From the NCBI GenBank assembly GCA_040220895.1, contig JAVJVY010000013.1, positions 133,879 through 197,878 on the forward strand: 64,000 nucleotides of DNA, given 5' to 3'. Made by a program: the position numbers and the translations under genes. Below are positions 35,219 through 42,585 of this stretch, one piece after another. The notes under the pieces are model-generated. The model was not told the DNA's origin. It was given only the letters and a program-made list of their open reading frames with translations, and did no database searches. How positions within the stretch are numbered: position 1 is the stretch's first letter; every line of letters begins with the position of its first letter. Origin of the DNA: UBA11591 sp040220895 (GTDB lineage Bacteria; Bacteroidota; Bacteroidia; Flavobacteriales_E; Vicingaceae).

Positions 35219-37291
35219 TTAATGTTTGATGTACTTTTCTTCACCTATACTGCCGTCAGTGTAAAGAATTCGCACCATGTATATGCCCGGTAGTTGCTCA
35301 GATAGGTCAAGTTTCACGTTATTAAGGCTGTGAACCTGATCCATACTTAGTACCTGGTTTCCACTGCTGTTATAAACAACCAAGCTGGCATTTTCAAGCG
35401 ATTTGGATGATTCTACTGTAAATCCTCCATTTCCGGGATTTGGAAATATGTCAAGGTCTACCTTTGAGTCATCCGTCATTTGAACTTCACGCCATGTTTT
35501 ACCACCGTCAATGCTAAAGGTTCCACCAGGTTTCTGGTAACTGGAATTGCCTTGAAATCCCGGAGGTGCAGACGGTGTTATGAGAACAGGCATGTAAGTC
35601 AATGGAGCCTCATAATCTTCGTAGCACAGTCCACTTAAGATGCGAACAAAGCGGTAACAATGGCCACCGTAAAATTCACCTTCAGGATTTCCTCCGTTGT
35701 ATCCTGGGAAAGAAGTGGTAAATGGGTCCCAGTTACTCATGTTGCCTGTGCTGCTGATCGTGACAGAAGGATTGGCACAATCGTATTCTTCGATTCTCCA
35801 TTCCACAGTAACACCGGCAGGTGGCTGATTGAAGGCTTGCATTTTGACCAAGTAGGTGTTGTTTGATGTATAAACAGCGCCTCCAACCGGGGCAAAACCA
35901 AAGCCATACTGGCTGGATGTGAAGGTATTGGCCTCCTTTAATGAAAAATCGTCAAAGGCTAAATCATTGCCATCCCCTGGGCCATTGTGACTCATGGCGA
36001 TCTTTATGGTCATCGTACTGGAATTGGCAATAAAGGAATAGGACTTTCTGCGCCAGCCGCAAGCACCGGTGGTTGATGCGGAGGTGTTTGCTAACAATTG
36101 ATTCCCATTGCCATCAATGGCATCGATGGCACCGTCTTCAAAGGTTTCAAAGCTGCACTGAGCAAGGTTTAGGTAACTAAAGCAGAAGGAATACTTCTGA
36201 CCAATAGTTACAGGAATGTTCACAAACTGGAATGGCGTAGTCATACTGGAAGTACTGCTGGCACTGGACGTTTGGCCGTTCACTACAATAAAGTTTCCGT
36301 AGTTACACGTGGGGTCTATATTGGCATCCCATGTTTGGCTAATGCCCTGTGCACCAGTGATATCTGTGATAACATATTGCCCGGGCAGCACCGAATGTAG
36401 GCCGTTGTTATTGACCTCATTATAAGTGTCGTCGGCAAGCAATGTTGGATTTCCCGCATTGAAATCGCCGTTTGGAATAAGCTCTGTACCATCGCAACAA
36501 GTTTCCCCAACAGGATTTGAACCGGCAGAAAAAGGAGAAAAGTCATCAAAGGCCAGACCCGCGCCCATAGATGAAACTATGCGGAATTCAAGCCAATCAA
36601 AGGCAAGGCCTCCGGTGGTCTGCTGGTCGATTTTCCATGCCGTGGTAGAGCGGTCACCATTGCTGGTTCCGGTATAGGTTTCCTTTCCAAGGAATGTGTT
36701 GGGATAGGCATAGGCGCGAACTTCGATGGTTTCATATATCGAACCATTAAAGTCCAGGTCCAACATTGATCCAGATGCCTGCTGATTGGGATTTTCATAA
36801 AGCACGTAGAAGGATCTTGGTCTGCCTGCTGTTGAAGGAGCAAGTTTTGAAGTGAGAAAGAAACATCCGTGATCATTCAACGGAGTGTTGGTAATGTGAT
36901 CGGGGGAACCAGGGGTGGACGCAGGTACCACGCATCCCGGAGTTGAAGGAGTATAGTCGACAGATAATGGACTGTTTACAAAGCCGCGAATGCCGTTGGC
37001 CGGCATTAATACCGTGCCACCAACCCTGATTATTCTGGGTTCGTCATTGTAGTTGTGCACCGGGTTCCATTGGGGTGTGAAAGGAGGTGTTGCTCCGATC
37101 AGATCGGTGTGGAAGGTAACGCCGTGAGTTGCAAAGTACATGGCATTGTCCACAACATCTGCGTGCAGTTGATTATTGGTTGAGGTCGCCTTTTGACCTA
37201 CGACATTGCCGTGCTCGAAATTTATGTCATTCTGGGCAAGCAAGGTCCCTGTGAACATCAAGGTCAATACACTTAAAACTAATTTATTCAT
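35219..37291 (-). CDS. Secreted T9SS cargo protein, 690 aa
   Basis: Signal peptide MNKLVLSVLTLMFTGTLLAQ. Two beta-sandwich regions of unknown specificity follow: one around 30-270 (ends EFRIVSSMGAGLAFDDFS) and one around 275-470, beginning CCDGTELIPNGDFNAGNP and containing FIVVNGQTS and LAFDDFSLKEA, both like carbohydrate-binding or lectin-type jelly rolls of Bacteroidota surface proteins. A segment with GTFSIDGGKTWREVQ precedes the type A sorting domain (VDLDIFPNPGNGGFTVES ... PGIYMVRILYTDG). Probably an adhesin or binding protein attached to the surface. The promoter lies in the 367-nt gap behind it. Confidence 0.75.
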   Translation of the reverse strand: MNKLVLSVLTLMFTGTLLAQNDINFEHGNVVGQKATSTNNQLHADVVDNAMYFATHGVTFHTDLIGATPPFTPQWNPVHNYNDEPRIIRVGGTVLMPANGIRGFVNSPLSVDYTPSTPGCVVPASTPGSPDHITNTPLNDHGCFFLTSKLAPSTAGRPRSFYVLYENPNQQASGSMLDLDFNGSIYETIEVRAYAYPNTFLGKETYTGTSNGDRSTTAWKIDQQTTGGLAFDWLEFRIVSSMGAGLAFDDFSPFSAGSNPVGETCCDGTELIPNGDFNAGNPTLLADDTYNEVNNNGLHSVLPGQYVITDITGAQGISQTWDANIDPTCNYGNFIVVNGQTSSASSTSSMTTPFQFVNIPVTIGQKYSFCFSYLNLAQCSFETFEDGAIDAIDGNGNQLLANTSASTTGACGWRRKSYSFIANSSTMTIKIAMSHNGPGDGNDLAFDDFSLKEANTFTSSQYGFGFAPVGGAVYTSNNTYLVKMQAFNQPPAGVTVEWRIEEYDCANPSVTISSTGNMSNWDPFTTSFPGYNGGNPEGEFYGGHCYRFVRILSGLCYEDYEAPLTYMPVLITPSAPPGFQGNSSYQKPGGTFSIDGGKTWREVQMTDDSKVDLDIFPNPGNGGFTVESSKSLENASLVVYNSSGNQVLSMDQVHSLNNVKLDLSEQLPGIYMVRILYTDGSIGEEKYIKH

Positions 37292-37658
37292 GATTTCTGG
37301 TTTAGTTGTTTTAAGTAAAGCTAGGGCCAGATTGGCCCATTTACTAACTACTTTAGTCTATGGGTAGTTTGAATTAACCAATGGACCTAATGGCTTTGTG
37401 AATGGAAAAGAGAATATGATGTATGAGGCCTGCCTGCCGGCAGTGTGAATGAGGTAAAAGGTTTGCAATTGGGGTTGGGGTAACTCAATAAGTATTCCTT
37501 TGGATAACGACATACGTGATAAGCTAAAATTGGGAGAAGCTTAAACGAAGTGCTAGATGGCATGGCAGTGCTAGATTCGCTAACGGTATAGAACAAAGAT
37601 TTAGGTAAAGCCTGTAATTTGTTCAAAATAAATATATTTATGGCTTCGTTTTGTTAGA
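37292..37658. other. Intergenic stretch with divergent promoters
   Basis: 367 bases between divergent genes. It contains no credible gene. A 10-bp palindrome CTGCCGGCAG occurs at 37434-37443. A -7-like TATATTTA near 37632-37639, in the context ATATATTTATGGC, should serve the GNAT gene starting at 37659. Confidence 0.4.
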
Positions 37659-38126
37659 ATGAACCTCTTAGAAACAAGCATATTAAGCCCTGAATGTAAA
37701 GAACAGGTTTTCGAATTGTGGAACAGGGAATACCCCGTGGAACTGCAGAACGAAAATTTAGAAGACATGCTGAGTTACATGGATGGCCTTGAAGATTTGC
37801 GCCATGGAATGCTTATGGATAACAAAAGTAAAATTCAGGCTTGGTTTGCCACCTATAAAAACTTGGGAGAACAGCGTTTTATCATCATTATTGCCCGAGA
37901 AGCTCAAGGTCAGGGCCACGGTTCATTTATTTTGGATCACTTGAAAAAAGACCGCGAAGTCTTGCACGGCTGGGTCATTGACGAAGATCGTTACCAGCGC
38001 GAAGACGGCAGTCCCTATCGTTCGCCGCTGGATTTTTACCGAAAACACGGTTTCGAAGTACTCGATGAGCGCCTTGAAAGGGCTTTGATCAGTGGGGTTA
38101 AGGTGAAGTGGACCCGCCAGTTATAG
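37659..38126 (+). CDS. GNAT-family acetyltransferase
   Basis: 155 aa. The acetyl-CoA-binding motif is IIIIAREAQGQGHGSFIL, a variant of the R/Q-x-x-G-x-G/A loop, and the last strand reads PLDFYRKHGFEVLDERL, which is the GNAT motif B end. The N-terminal half is acidic. It is the first of three closely spaced genes (4-nt and 22-nt gaps) with an NTF2-like protein and an AlkA-type glycosylase. Substrate unknown. Family assignment is good. Confidence 0.78.
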   Translation: MNLLETSILSPECKEQVFELWNREYPVELQNENLEDMLSYMDGLEDLRHGMLMDNKSKIQAWFATYKNLGEQRFIIIIAREAQGQGHGSFILDHLKKDREVLHGWVIDEDRYQREDGSPYRSPLDFYRKHGFEVLDERLERALISGVKVKWTRQL

Positions 38127-38129
38127 AAC

Positions 38130-38507
38130 ATGACTAAATCACAAGGGCAAAAAGCTTTAGATCTTGCCCGGGCGTACTTACATCACATCTACGATACCGG
38201 CGACTTTGTTCAGCTTCGTTTGATTCTGGATAAGGATCTGCAATTTGAAGGGACCTATTTCAATTACACGTCTGCCGATGAATACCTCGAAGTATTTGAA
38301 GATGGGGACGAATCTTTAGTAGCCTTCGACTATGAGATACGCCATGAATACTGCGATGAAAATTCCGCTTGCATCATCTATGACCTGATCAAACCGAGTG
38401 GAAAGAACGCCATGGCTCAGGTTTTCCGTGCAAAAGGCGGAAAAATTGCAACGATCCTGTTGATATTTGACGGGCGAACCTTTGAGGAAGAAGTAGAAGA
38501 CCTTTAA
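38130..38507 (+). CDS. NTF2/SnoaL-like small protein
   Basis: 125 aa with the cone-shaped NTF2 fold pattern: helix GQKALDLARAYLHHIYDTGDFVQLRLIL, then LDKDLQFEG and a strand-rich second half ending KIATILLIFDGRTFEE. Such proteins may be ligand-binding or enzymatic; no catalytic residues can be assigned. It lies 4 nt after the GNAT gene and 22 nt before the glycosylase gene, so it is probably co-transcribed with at least the first. Confidence 0.7.
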   Translation: MTKSQGQKALDLARAYLHHIYDTGDFVQLRLILDKDLQFEGTYFNYTSADEYLEVFEDGDESLVAFDYEIRHEYCDENSACIIYDLIKPSGKNAMAQVFRAKGGKIATILLIFDGRTFEEEVEDL

Positions 38508-38517
38508 ATCACCTTCT

Positions 38518-38525
38518 TATCTTTG
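38518..38525 (+). promoter_or_regulatory. -7 box directly before the AlkA-type gene
   Basis: TATCTTTG is an exact TAnnTTTG match. Only 4 nt (AAAG) separate it from the GTG start codon at 38530, where transcription would be expected to start, so the message is probably leaderless. Confidence 0.55.
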
Positions 38526-38529
38526 AAAG

Positions 38530-39153
38530 GTGGAGGAAGTTCTTGAAAAACTCGGTGAAGATGAATTATTGCGGCCTGTCCTGGACAAGGTTGAGTTGCG
38601 GCTACCGGTTGTAAATACCGACATCTACCTCAATCTCTTAAAGACCATTGTAGAACAACAACTAAGCACCAGGGCGGCCGAGGCCATCTGGTCTCGTTTT
38701 TTGGACCATTTCTCTCCTTATCCATATCCCGATACCGTGTTGGCTACCGGTAAAGAAGACCTTCGAGGATTGGGCCTTTCGTATCAAAAGGCGGGCTACA
38801 TCAGAAATATTGCAGAATTTACCATGCATCAGGACCTCAGTTTTGATTATGTAAATCGGCTAGACGATGCTCGCGCAGCCGAACACCTTGTTCAGATCAA
38901 AGGGGTAGGTAATTGGACGGCTCAAATGATATTGATGTTTTCATTGGGCAGAACAGACGTTTTTCCTATGGATGATTTGATTATTCGCAATGCCATGATC
39001 CAACTGTACAAGGTCGAATCACAAAAAAAACAGCTTCAACTGGAACTCGAAGCCATCGCCGAGCATTGGCGTCCTTATCGGAGCTATGCCTGCTATGTTC
39101 TATGGGACTGGTACGAAGTACACGTGCTGGGAAGAAGTCTTTACGGGGCTTGA
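38530..39153 (+). CDS. AlkA-type DNA-3-methyladenine glycosylase
   Basis: 207 aa from a GTG start. HhH-GPD DNA glycosylase: TIVEQQLSTRAAEAIWSRF, the helix-hairpin-helix KGVGNWTAQMILMF and the catalytic aspartate in VFPMDDLIIR. The enzyme removes alkylated purines such as 3-methyladenine in base-excision repair. The GTG start directly follows a -7 box by 4 nt. The genes upstream (GNAT, NTF2-like) are on the same strand, but this promoter could separate its expression from them. The next gene is convergent. Confidence 0.9.
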   Translation: MEEVLEKLGEDELLRPVLDKVELRLPVVNTDIYLNLLKTIVEQQLSTRAAEAIWSRFLDHFSPYPYPDTVLATGKEDLRGLGLSYQKAGYIRNIAEFTMHQDLSFDYVNRLDDARAAEHLVQIKGVGNWTAQMILMFSLGRTDVFPMDDLIIRNAMIQLYKVESQKKQLQLELEAIAEHWRPYRSYACYVLWDWYEVHVLGRSLYGA

Positions 39154-39165
39154 CTTAACGAATGT

Positions 39166-40788
39166 TTAGGCCAATGCGGGAGCGTGTCCACTCATAACGA
39201 AAGAATCTCGTTTTTCAAGGTATTCATCAAAGTCCATCAGTTTGTCCACAAAGCCGTTTGACCCGATTTCGACAACTCGATTGGCAATGCTCTGTGAAAA
39301 CGTGTGGTCATGAGAGGTAAAAAGTACCGTTCCGGGGTAATTTACCAGTGCTTCATTGAAAGCCTGAATGCTTTCCATGTCCAGATGATTGGTGGGTTCG
39401 TCCAGTATAAGCAGATTTCCACCCGCCAACATCATTCTGGAGAGCATGCAGCGAACTTTTTCTCCCCCTGACAATACATTGGCCTCTTTAAACACTTCTT
39501 CACCGCTAAAAAGCATCTTCCCAAGGAAGCCTCGAATATAGACTTCGTCTTTCTCATTTGGGCTATATTCCCTGAGCCAGTCTATTAAATTATCGCTCGT
39601 GTCAAAGTAGGCTTCGTTTGCATTTGGCAAGTACGCGGTTGTTATGGTCTGGCCGAATTGATATTCACCGTGGCTTGCCTTTTTTTCGTTCATCAAGATC
39701 TGAAACAGGGCTGTGATGGACTGGCTGTTTTCACTTAGAAATGCGATTTTATCGCCGCGTTTCACGTTGAGGTTTAGGTCTTTAAATAGAACGTTCCCAT
39801 TTTCTTCGGCTCTAAGACTCTTAACGTGCAGGATCTGATCACCGGCGGGCCTGAGTTGATCAAAGATGATGGCCGGGTATCGGCGTGAAGAAGGCTTAAT
39901 GTCTTCGAAGGTCAGTTTTTCTAGCAATTTTTTCCTGCTAGTGGCCTGTTTGGATTTAGAGGCATTGGCAGAGAACCTTGCCACAAAGTCTTCGAGTTCT
40001 TTCTTTTTGTCGGCGGCTTTTTTATTGATGGAGTTTTTCTGAGCCAAGGCCAGCTGAGAACTTTCGTACCAAAAGCTGTAATTGCCGGGAAAGATTTTGA
40101 TCTCGGCAAAATCAATGTCGGCCACGTGGGTGCAAACCGTATCCAGAAAGTGCCTGTCGTGAGACACCACGATGACAGTGTTTTTAAATTCCAATAAAAA
40201 ATTCTCTAACCAGTTGATGGTGATGATGTCAAGGTCGTTTGTCGGTTCGTCAAGAATCAGGATGTCTGGATTGCCAAACAACGCTTGGGCCAGAAGTACA
40301 CGCACTTTTTCACTACCATTAAGGTCCTTCATCAATTGTTGGTGTTTGCTCACCTCGATTCCCAGTCCCATGAGTAACTCACCCGCGTCAGATTCGGCGT
40401 TCCAGCCGTCCATTTCGGCAAATGCCGCCTCGAGCTCTGAAGCCTTCATTCCATCTTCGTCCGAAAAATTTTCCTTGGCATAAATGGCGTCCTTTTCGGT
40501 CATGACCTTCCACATTTCAGTGTGGCCCATAAGGGTGGTGTTCAAGACAGTTTCGTTGTCGAATTCAAAGTGATTCTGTTGTAAAACAGCCATGCGTTTG
40601 CCTTTTTCTATCACCACCTGTCCTTTGTTTGGGGCTATTTCTCCCGAAAGGATCTTTAAGAAAGTAGACTTACCTGCACCGTTGGCTCCGATTACGCCGT
40701 AACAATTGCCTGGAGTGAACTTCAAGTTAACCTCGTCAAAAAGTACGCGTTTCCCGTACTGTAAGCTAATGTTGGATGTGCTGATCAT
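39166..40788 (-). CDS. ABC-F family ATPase (YbiT-like)
   Basis: 540 aa from the ATG at 40788 (MISTSNISLQYGKRV); an ATG 48 nt upstream lies before the -7 box and is not used. Two ABC modules: first Walker A GANGAGKST, signature LNGSEKVRVLLAQ (degenerate), Walker B ILILDEPTNDLD; second signature LSGGEKVRCMLSR and LLILDEPTNHLDME. The linker contains basic helices, as in translation-type ABC-F proteins such as YbiT and EttA, which bind the ribosomal E site and rescue or gate translation. No transmembrane partner, consistent with a cytosolic ribosome factor. Confidence 0.92.
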   Translation of the reverse strand: MISTSNISLQYGKRVLFDEVNLKFTPGNCYGVIGANGAGKSTFLKILSGEIAPNKGQVVIEKGKRMAVLQQNHFEFDNETVLNTTLMGHTEMWKVMTEKDAIYAKENFSDEDGMKASELEAAFAEMDGWNAESDAGELLMGLGIEVSKHQQLMKDLNGSEKVRVLLAQALFGNPDILILDEPTNDLDIITINWLENFLLEFKNTVIVVSHDRHFLDTVCTHVADIDFAEIKIFPGNYSFWYESSQLALAQKNSINKKAADKKKELEDFVARFSANASKSKQATSRKKLLEKLTFEDIKPSSRRYPAIIFDQLRPAGDQILHVKSLRAEENGNVLFKDLNLNVKRGDKIAFLSENSQSITALFQILMNEKKASHGEYQFGQTITTAYLPNANEAYFDTSDNLIDWLREYSPNEKDEVYIRGFLGKMLFSGEEVFKEANVLSGGEKVRCMLSRMMLAGGNLLILDEPTNHLDMESIQAFNEALVNYPGTVLFTSHDHTFSQSIANRVVEIGSNGFVDKLMDFDEYLEKRDSFVMSGHAPALA

Positions 40789-40806
40789 GCTGTGCGTAAA
40801 AGGCGG

Positions 40807-40814
40807 CAAAAGTA
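40807..40814 (-). promoter_or_regulatory. -7 box of the YbiT-like gene
   Basis: TACTTTTG on the minus strand matches TAnnTTTG. It lies 19 nt before the ATG at 40788 and after the longer upstream ATG, confirming the shorter start. Confidence 0.6.
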
Positions 40815-40921
40815 GGCATTTATAGTCAGTTTCCATTTCATTGATTCTTTACAACTGCGGCCCCCACTTCACGATTCTGGTTAAAATTGTCGTTTGTGAA
40901 AGAATTAAGTCCTTTGAGCAC

Positions 40922-40929
40922 TACCTTTG
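40922..40929 (+). promoter_or_regulatory. -7 box of the cvfB-like gene
   Basis: TACCTTTG, an exact match to TAnnTTTG. It overlaps an upstream in-frame TTG at 40927, so the true start must be the TTG at 40945, giving a leader of about 10 nt. Confidence 0.6.
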
Positions 40930-40944
40930 CCCAAATTCAACGCT

Positions 40945-41802
40945 TTGCTCGAAATCGGAAAATATCACCAACTATCCATCCTGCGGGAAACAAGCGTGGG
41001 GTTATTTCTAGGCACCGAAGACGGTGATCAGGAAAATGACGTCTTATTGCCAAATAAATACGTGCCAAAGGAATACGAGGTAGGGGATGTGCTTAATGTT
41101 TTCGTCTACCTGGATTTTGATGAGCGTCGCATCGCCACCGACATTAAACCCAAGATTCTTCTGCACCAATTCGCATTTCTAAAAGTGGTTGCCGTTTCTC
41201 AGGTGGGCGCTTTTATGGACTGGGGCCTGGAGAAAGACCTGATGGTGCCTTACAAAGAGCAGCGCCAAAAAATGCAGGAAGGAAGGTGGTACGTGGTCTA
41301 CATGGACATTGACCTAAAAACCGATCGACTATTCGCCAGTAACCGATTAGACCGTTACCTGAGCAATGAGACGCTAAGCGTTTCGGAGGGAGATAAGGTA
41401 GACATCATCATTACTCAAAAAAACGAATTGGGCTACTCGGCCATTGTTAATCAAAAGCACAGCGGCTTGATTTTTGAAAGCGAGGTATACAAAGATCTGA
41501 ATGTGGGGCAGAATGTCGTTGCCTATGTGAAAAAAATACGTCCCGATCACAAGATCGACCTTTCGCTGCAACCCATCGGATTCGATCAGTACAACGACGC
41601 CAATACCAAAAAGCTATTGTCGGCACTGGAAGCCGGAGGTGGCTTTTTAAAGCTCAACGACGACAGTTCTCCCGATGACATAGGGCACCTATTACAAATG
41701 AGTAAAAAGGCCTTTAAGAAGTCTTTGGGCAGTCTTTATCGGGACCGTAAGGTTCGAATAGTCGAGGGAGGAATTAAATTAATTCGTTCTAAGGCAGGAT
41801 AA
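40945..41802 (+). CDS. CvfB-type S1 RNA-binding protein
   Basis: 285 aa from the TTG at 40945, giving the family's typical start (LEIGKYHQLSILRETSVGLFLG). Several S1-like domains follow (LNVFVYLDFDERRIAT; VVAVSQVGAFMDWGLEKDLMVPYKEQ; VDIIITQKNELGYSAIVN; NVGQNVVAYVKKIRPDHKIDLSLQP), ending in a winged-helix segment (LLQMSKKAFKKSLGSLYRDRKVRI). CvfB/YitL proteins bind RNA and affect virulence-gene expression in Staphylococcus; here the role is unknown. The promoter is just upstream of the start. Divergent from the YbiT-like gene. Confidence 0.88.
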   Translation: MLEIGKYHQLSILRETSVGLFLGTEDGDQENDVLLPNKYVPKEYEVGDVLNVFVYLDFDERRIATDIKPKILLHQFAFLKVVAVSQVGAFMDWGLEKDLMVPYKEQRQKMQEGRWYVVYMDIDLKTDRLFASNRLDRYLSNETLSVSEGDKVDIIITQKNELGYSAIVNQKHSGLIFESEVYKDLNVGQNVVAYVKKIRPDHKIDLSLQPIGFDQYNDANTKKLLSALEAGGGFLKLNDDSSPDDIGHLLQMSKKAFKKSLGSLYRDRKVRIVEGGIKLIRSKAG

Positions 41803-41869
41803 TTGGGATTGACTTTCAATTAAACTGTACAATTCACTAACTTCATCCGGAAATTTTAACAACTATTTT

Positions 41870-42280
41870 ATGAAAAGAACTGCAACGGCCGTTTGGAGCG
41901 GAACAGGCAAGGAGGGAAGTGGTCACCTGACTACCCAGAGCAAAGCACTTGACCAAATGGCATATACCTGGAAATCCCGATTTGAGGACGGCGTCGGTAC
42001 CAATCCCGAAGAATTGATTGCCGCTGCGCACGCGGGTTGTTTTAACATGAAGCTTTCTTTTAACATAGTAGCGGCGGGATTTACAGCCGAAAAATTGGAA
42101 TCTACCTGTGAGGTGAAACTGGAAGAAGGTGCGGTTACTTATTCGCACATCAACCTAAGAGCCTCGGTTCCCGGCTTGGACAAAGCCAAGTTTGATGAAT
42201 TGGTGGCCGATGCCGAAGCTAATTGCCCCATTTCTAAGCTGCTTGATACAAAGATAGAAGTGACGGCCCAGTTGGCTTAA
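41870..42280 (+). CDS. OsmC-family peroxide reductase
   Basis: 136 aa with the OsmC pattern: GTGKEGSGHLTTQSKAL, the active-site helix NPEELIAAAHAGCFNMKLS (first Cys, with the nearby Glu) and the second Cys in NCPISKLL. These two cysteines form the redox centre that reduces organic hydroperoxides. Expected cytosolic. Genome neighbours do not suggest a regulator, though OxyR is in the window. A -7-like box TAACTTCA lies upstream. Confidence 0.88.
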   Translation: MKRTATAVWSGTGKEGSGHLTTQSKALDQMAYTWKSRFEDGVGTNPEELIAAAHAGCFNMKLSFNIVAAGFTAEKLESTCEVKLEEGAVTYSHINLRASVPGLDKAKFDELVADAEANCPISKLLDTKIEVTAQLA

Positions 42281-42314
42281 GCTAACCGGAGCGTATTCAC
42301 GTCCCTGGAGAAAC

Positions 42315-42533
42315 TTAATTGAATCCTTTGTACTTCATGCCTTTTTTCAGCGCATCTTGTTTCAGGATTTGCTGCATGCAATAGTACATTTTGGGGTTCT
42401 CTTGCAATAAAAGTTCAAGACGTTCGAAATAGTTCTTGACAAAAACGCTGAAAAATTCGTGCTCATTGCTCGAAGCGTGTCGCCGGAACGTACTTTGGCT
42501 ACGTGCTTTCGTTTGCCAGACCTTGCAGATTAA
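42315..42533 (-). pseudogene. Remnant of an MtfA-like zinc-dependent peptidase (C-terminus only)
   Basis: About 72 codons open between a TGA at 42534-42536 and a TAA at 42315-42317 on the minus strand read ...ASSNEHEFFSVFVKNYFERL...MYYCMQQILKQDAL. This matches the C-terminal tail pattern of MtfA peptidases (YAATDPAECFAVLSEYFF ... QDPL in E. coli), including the conserved Glu-x-Phe-x-Val. The HExxH catalytic part and any start codon are missing, so this is a decayed or truncated gene. It occupies the otherwise empty 305-nt gap between the OsmC and cphA genes. Confidence 0.6.
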
Positions 42534-42585
42534 TCAATAGTTGAGTGGGTAAGTATATTTATAATCAGTATATTACAATGATTAC

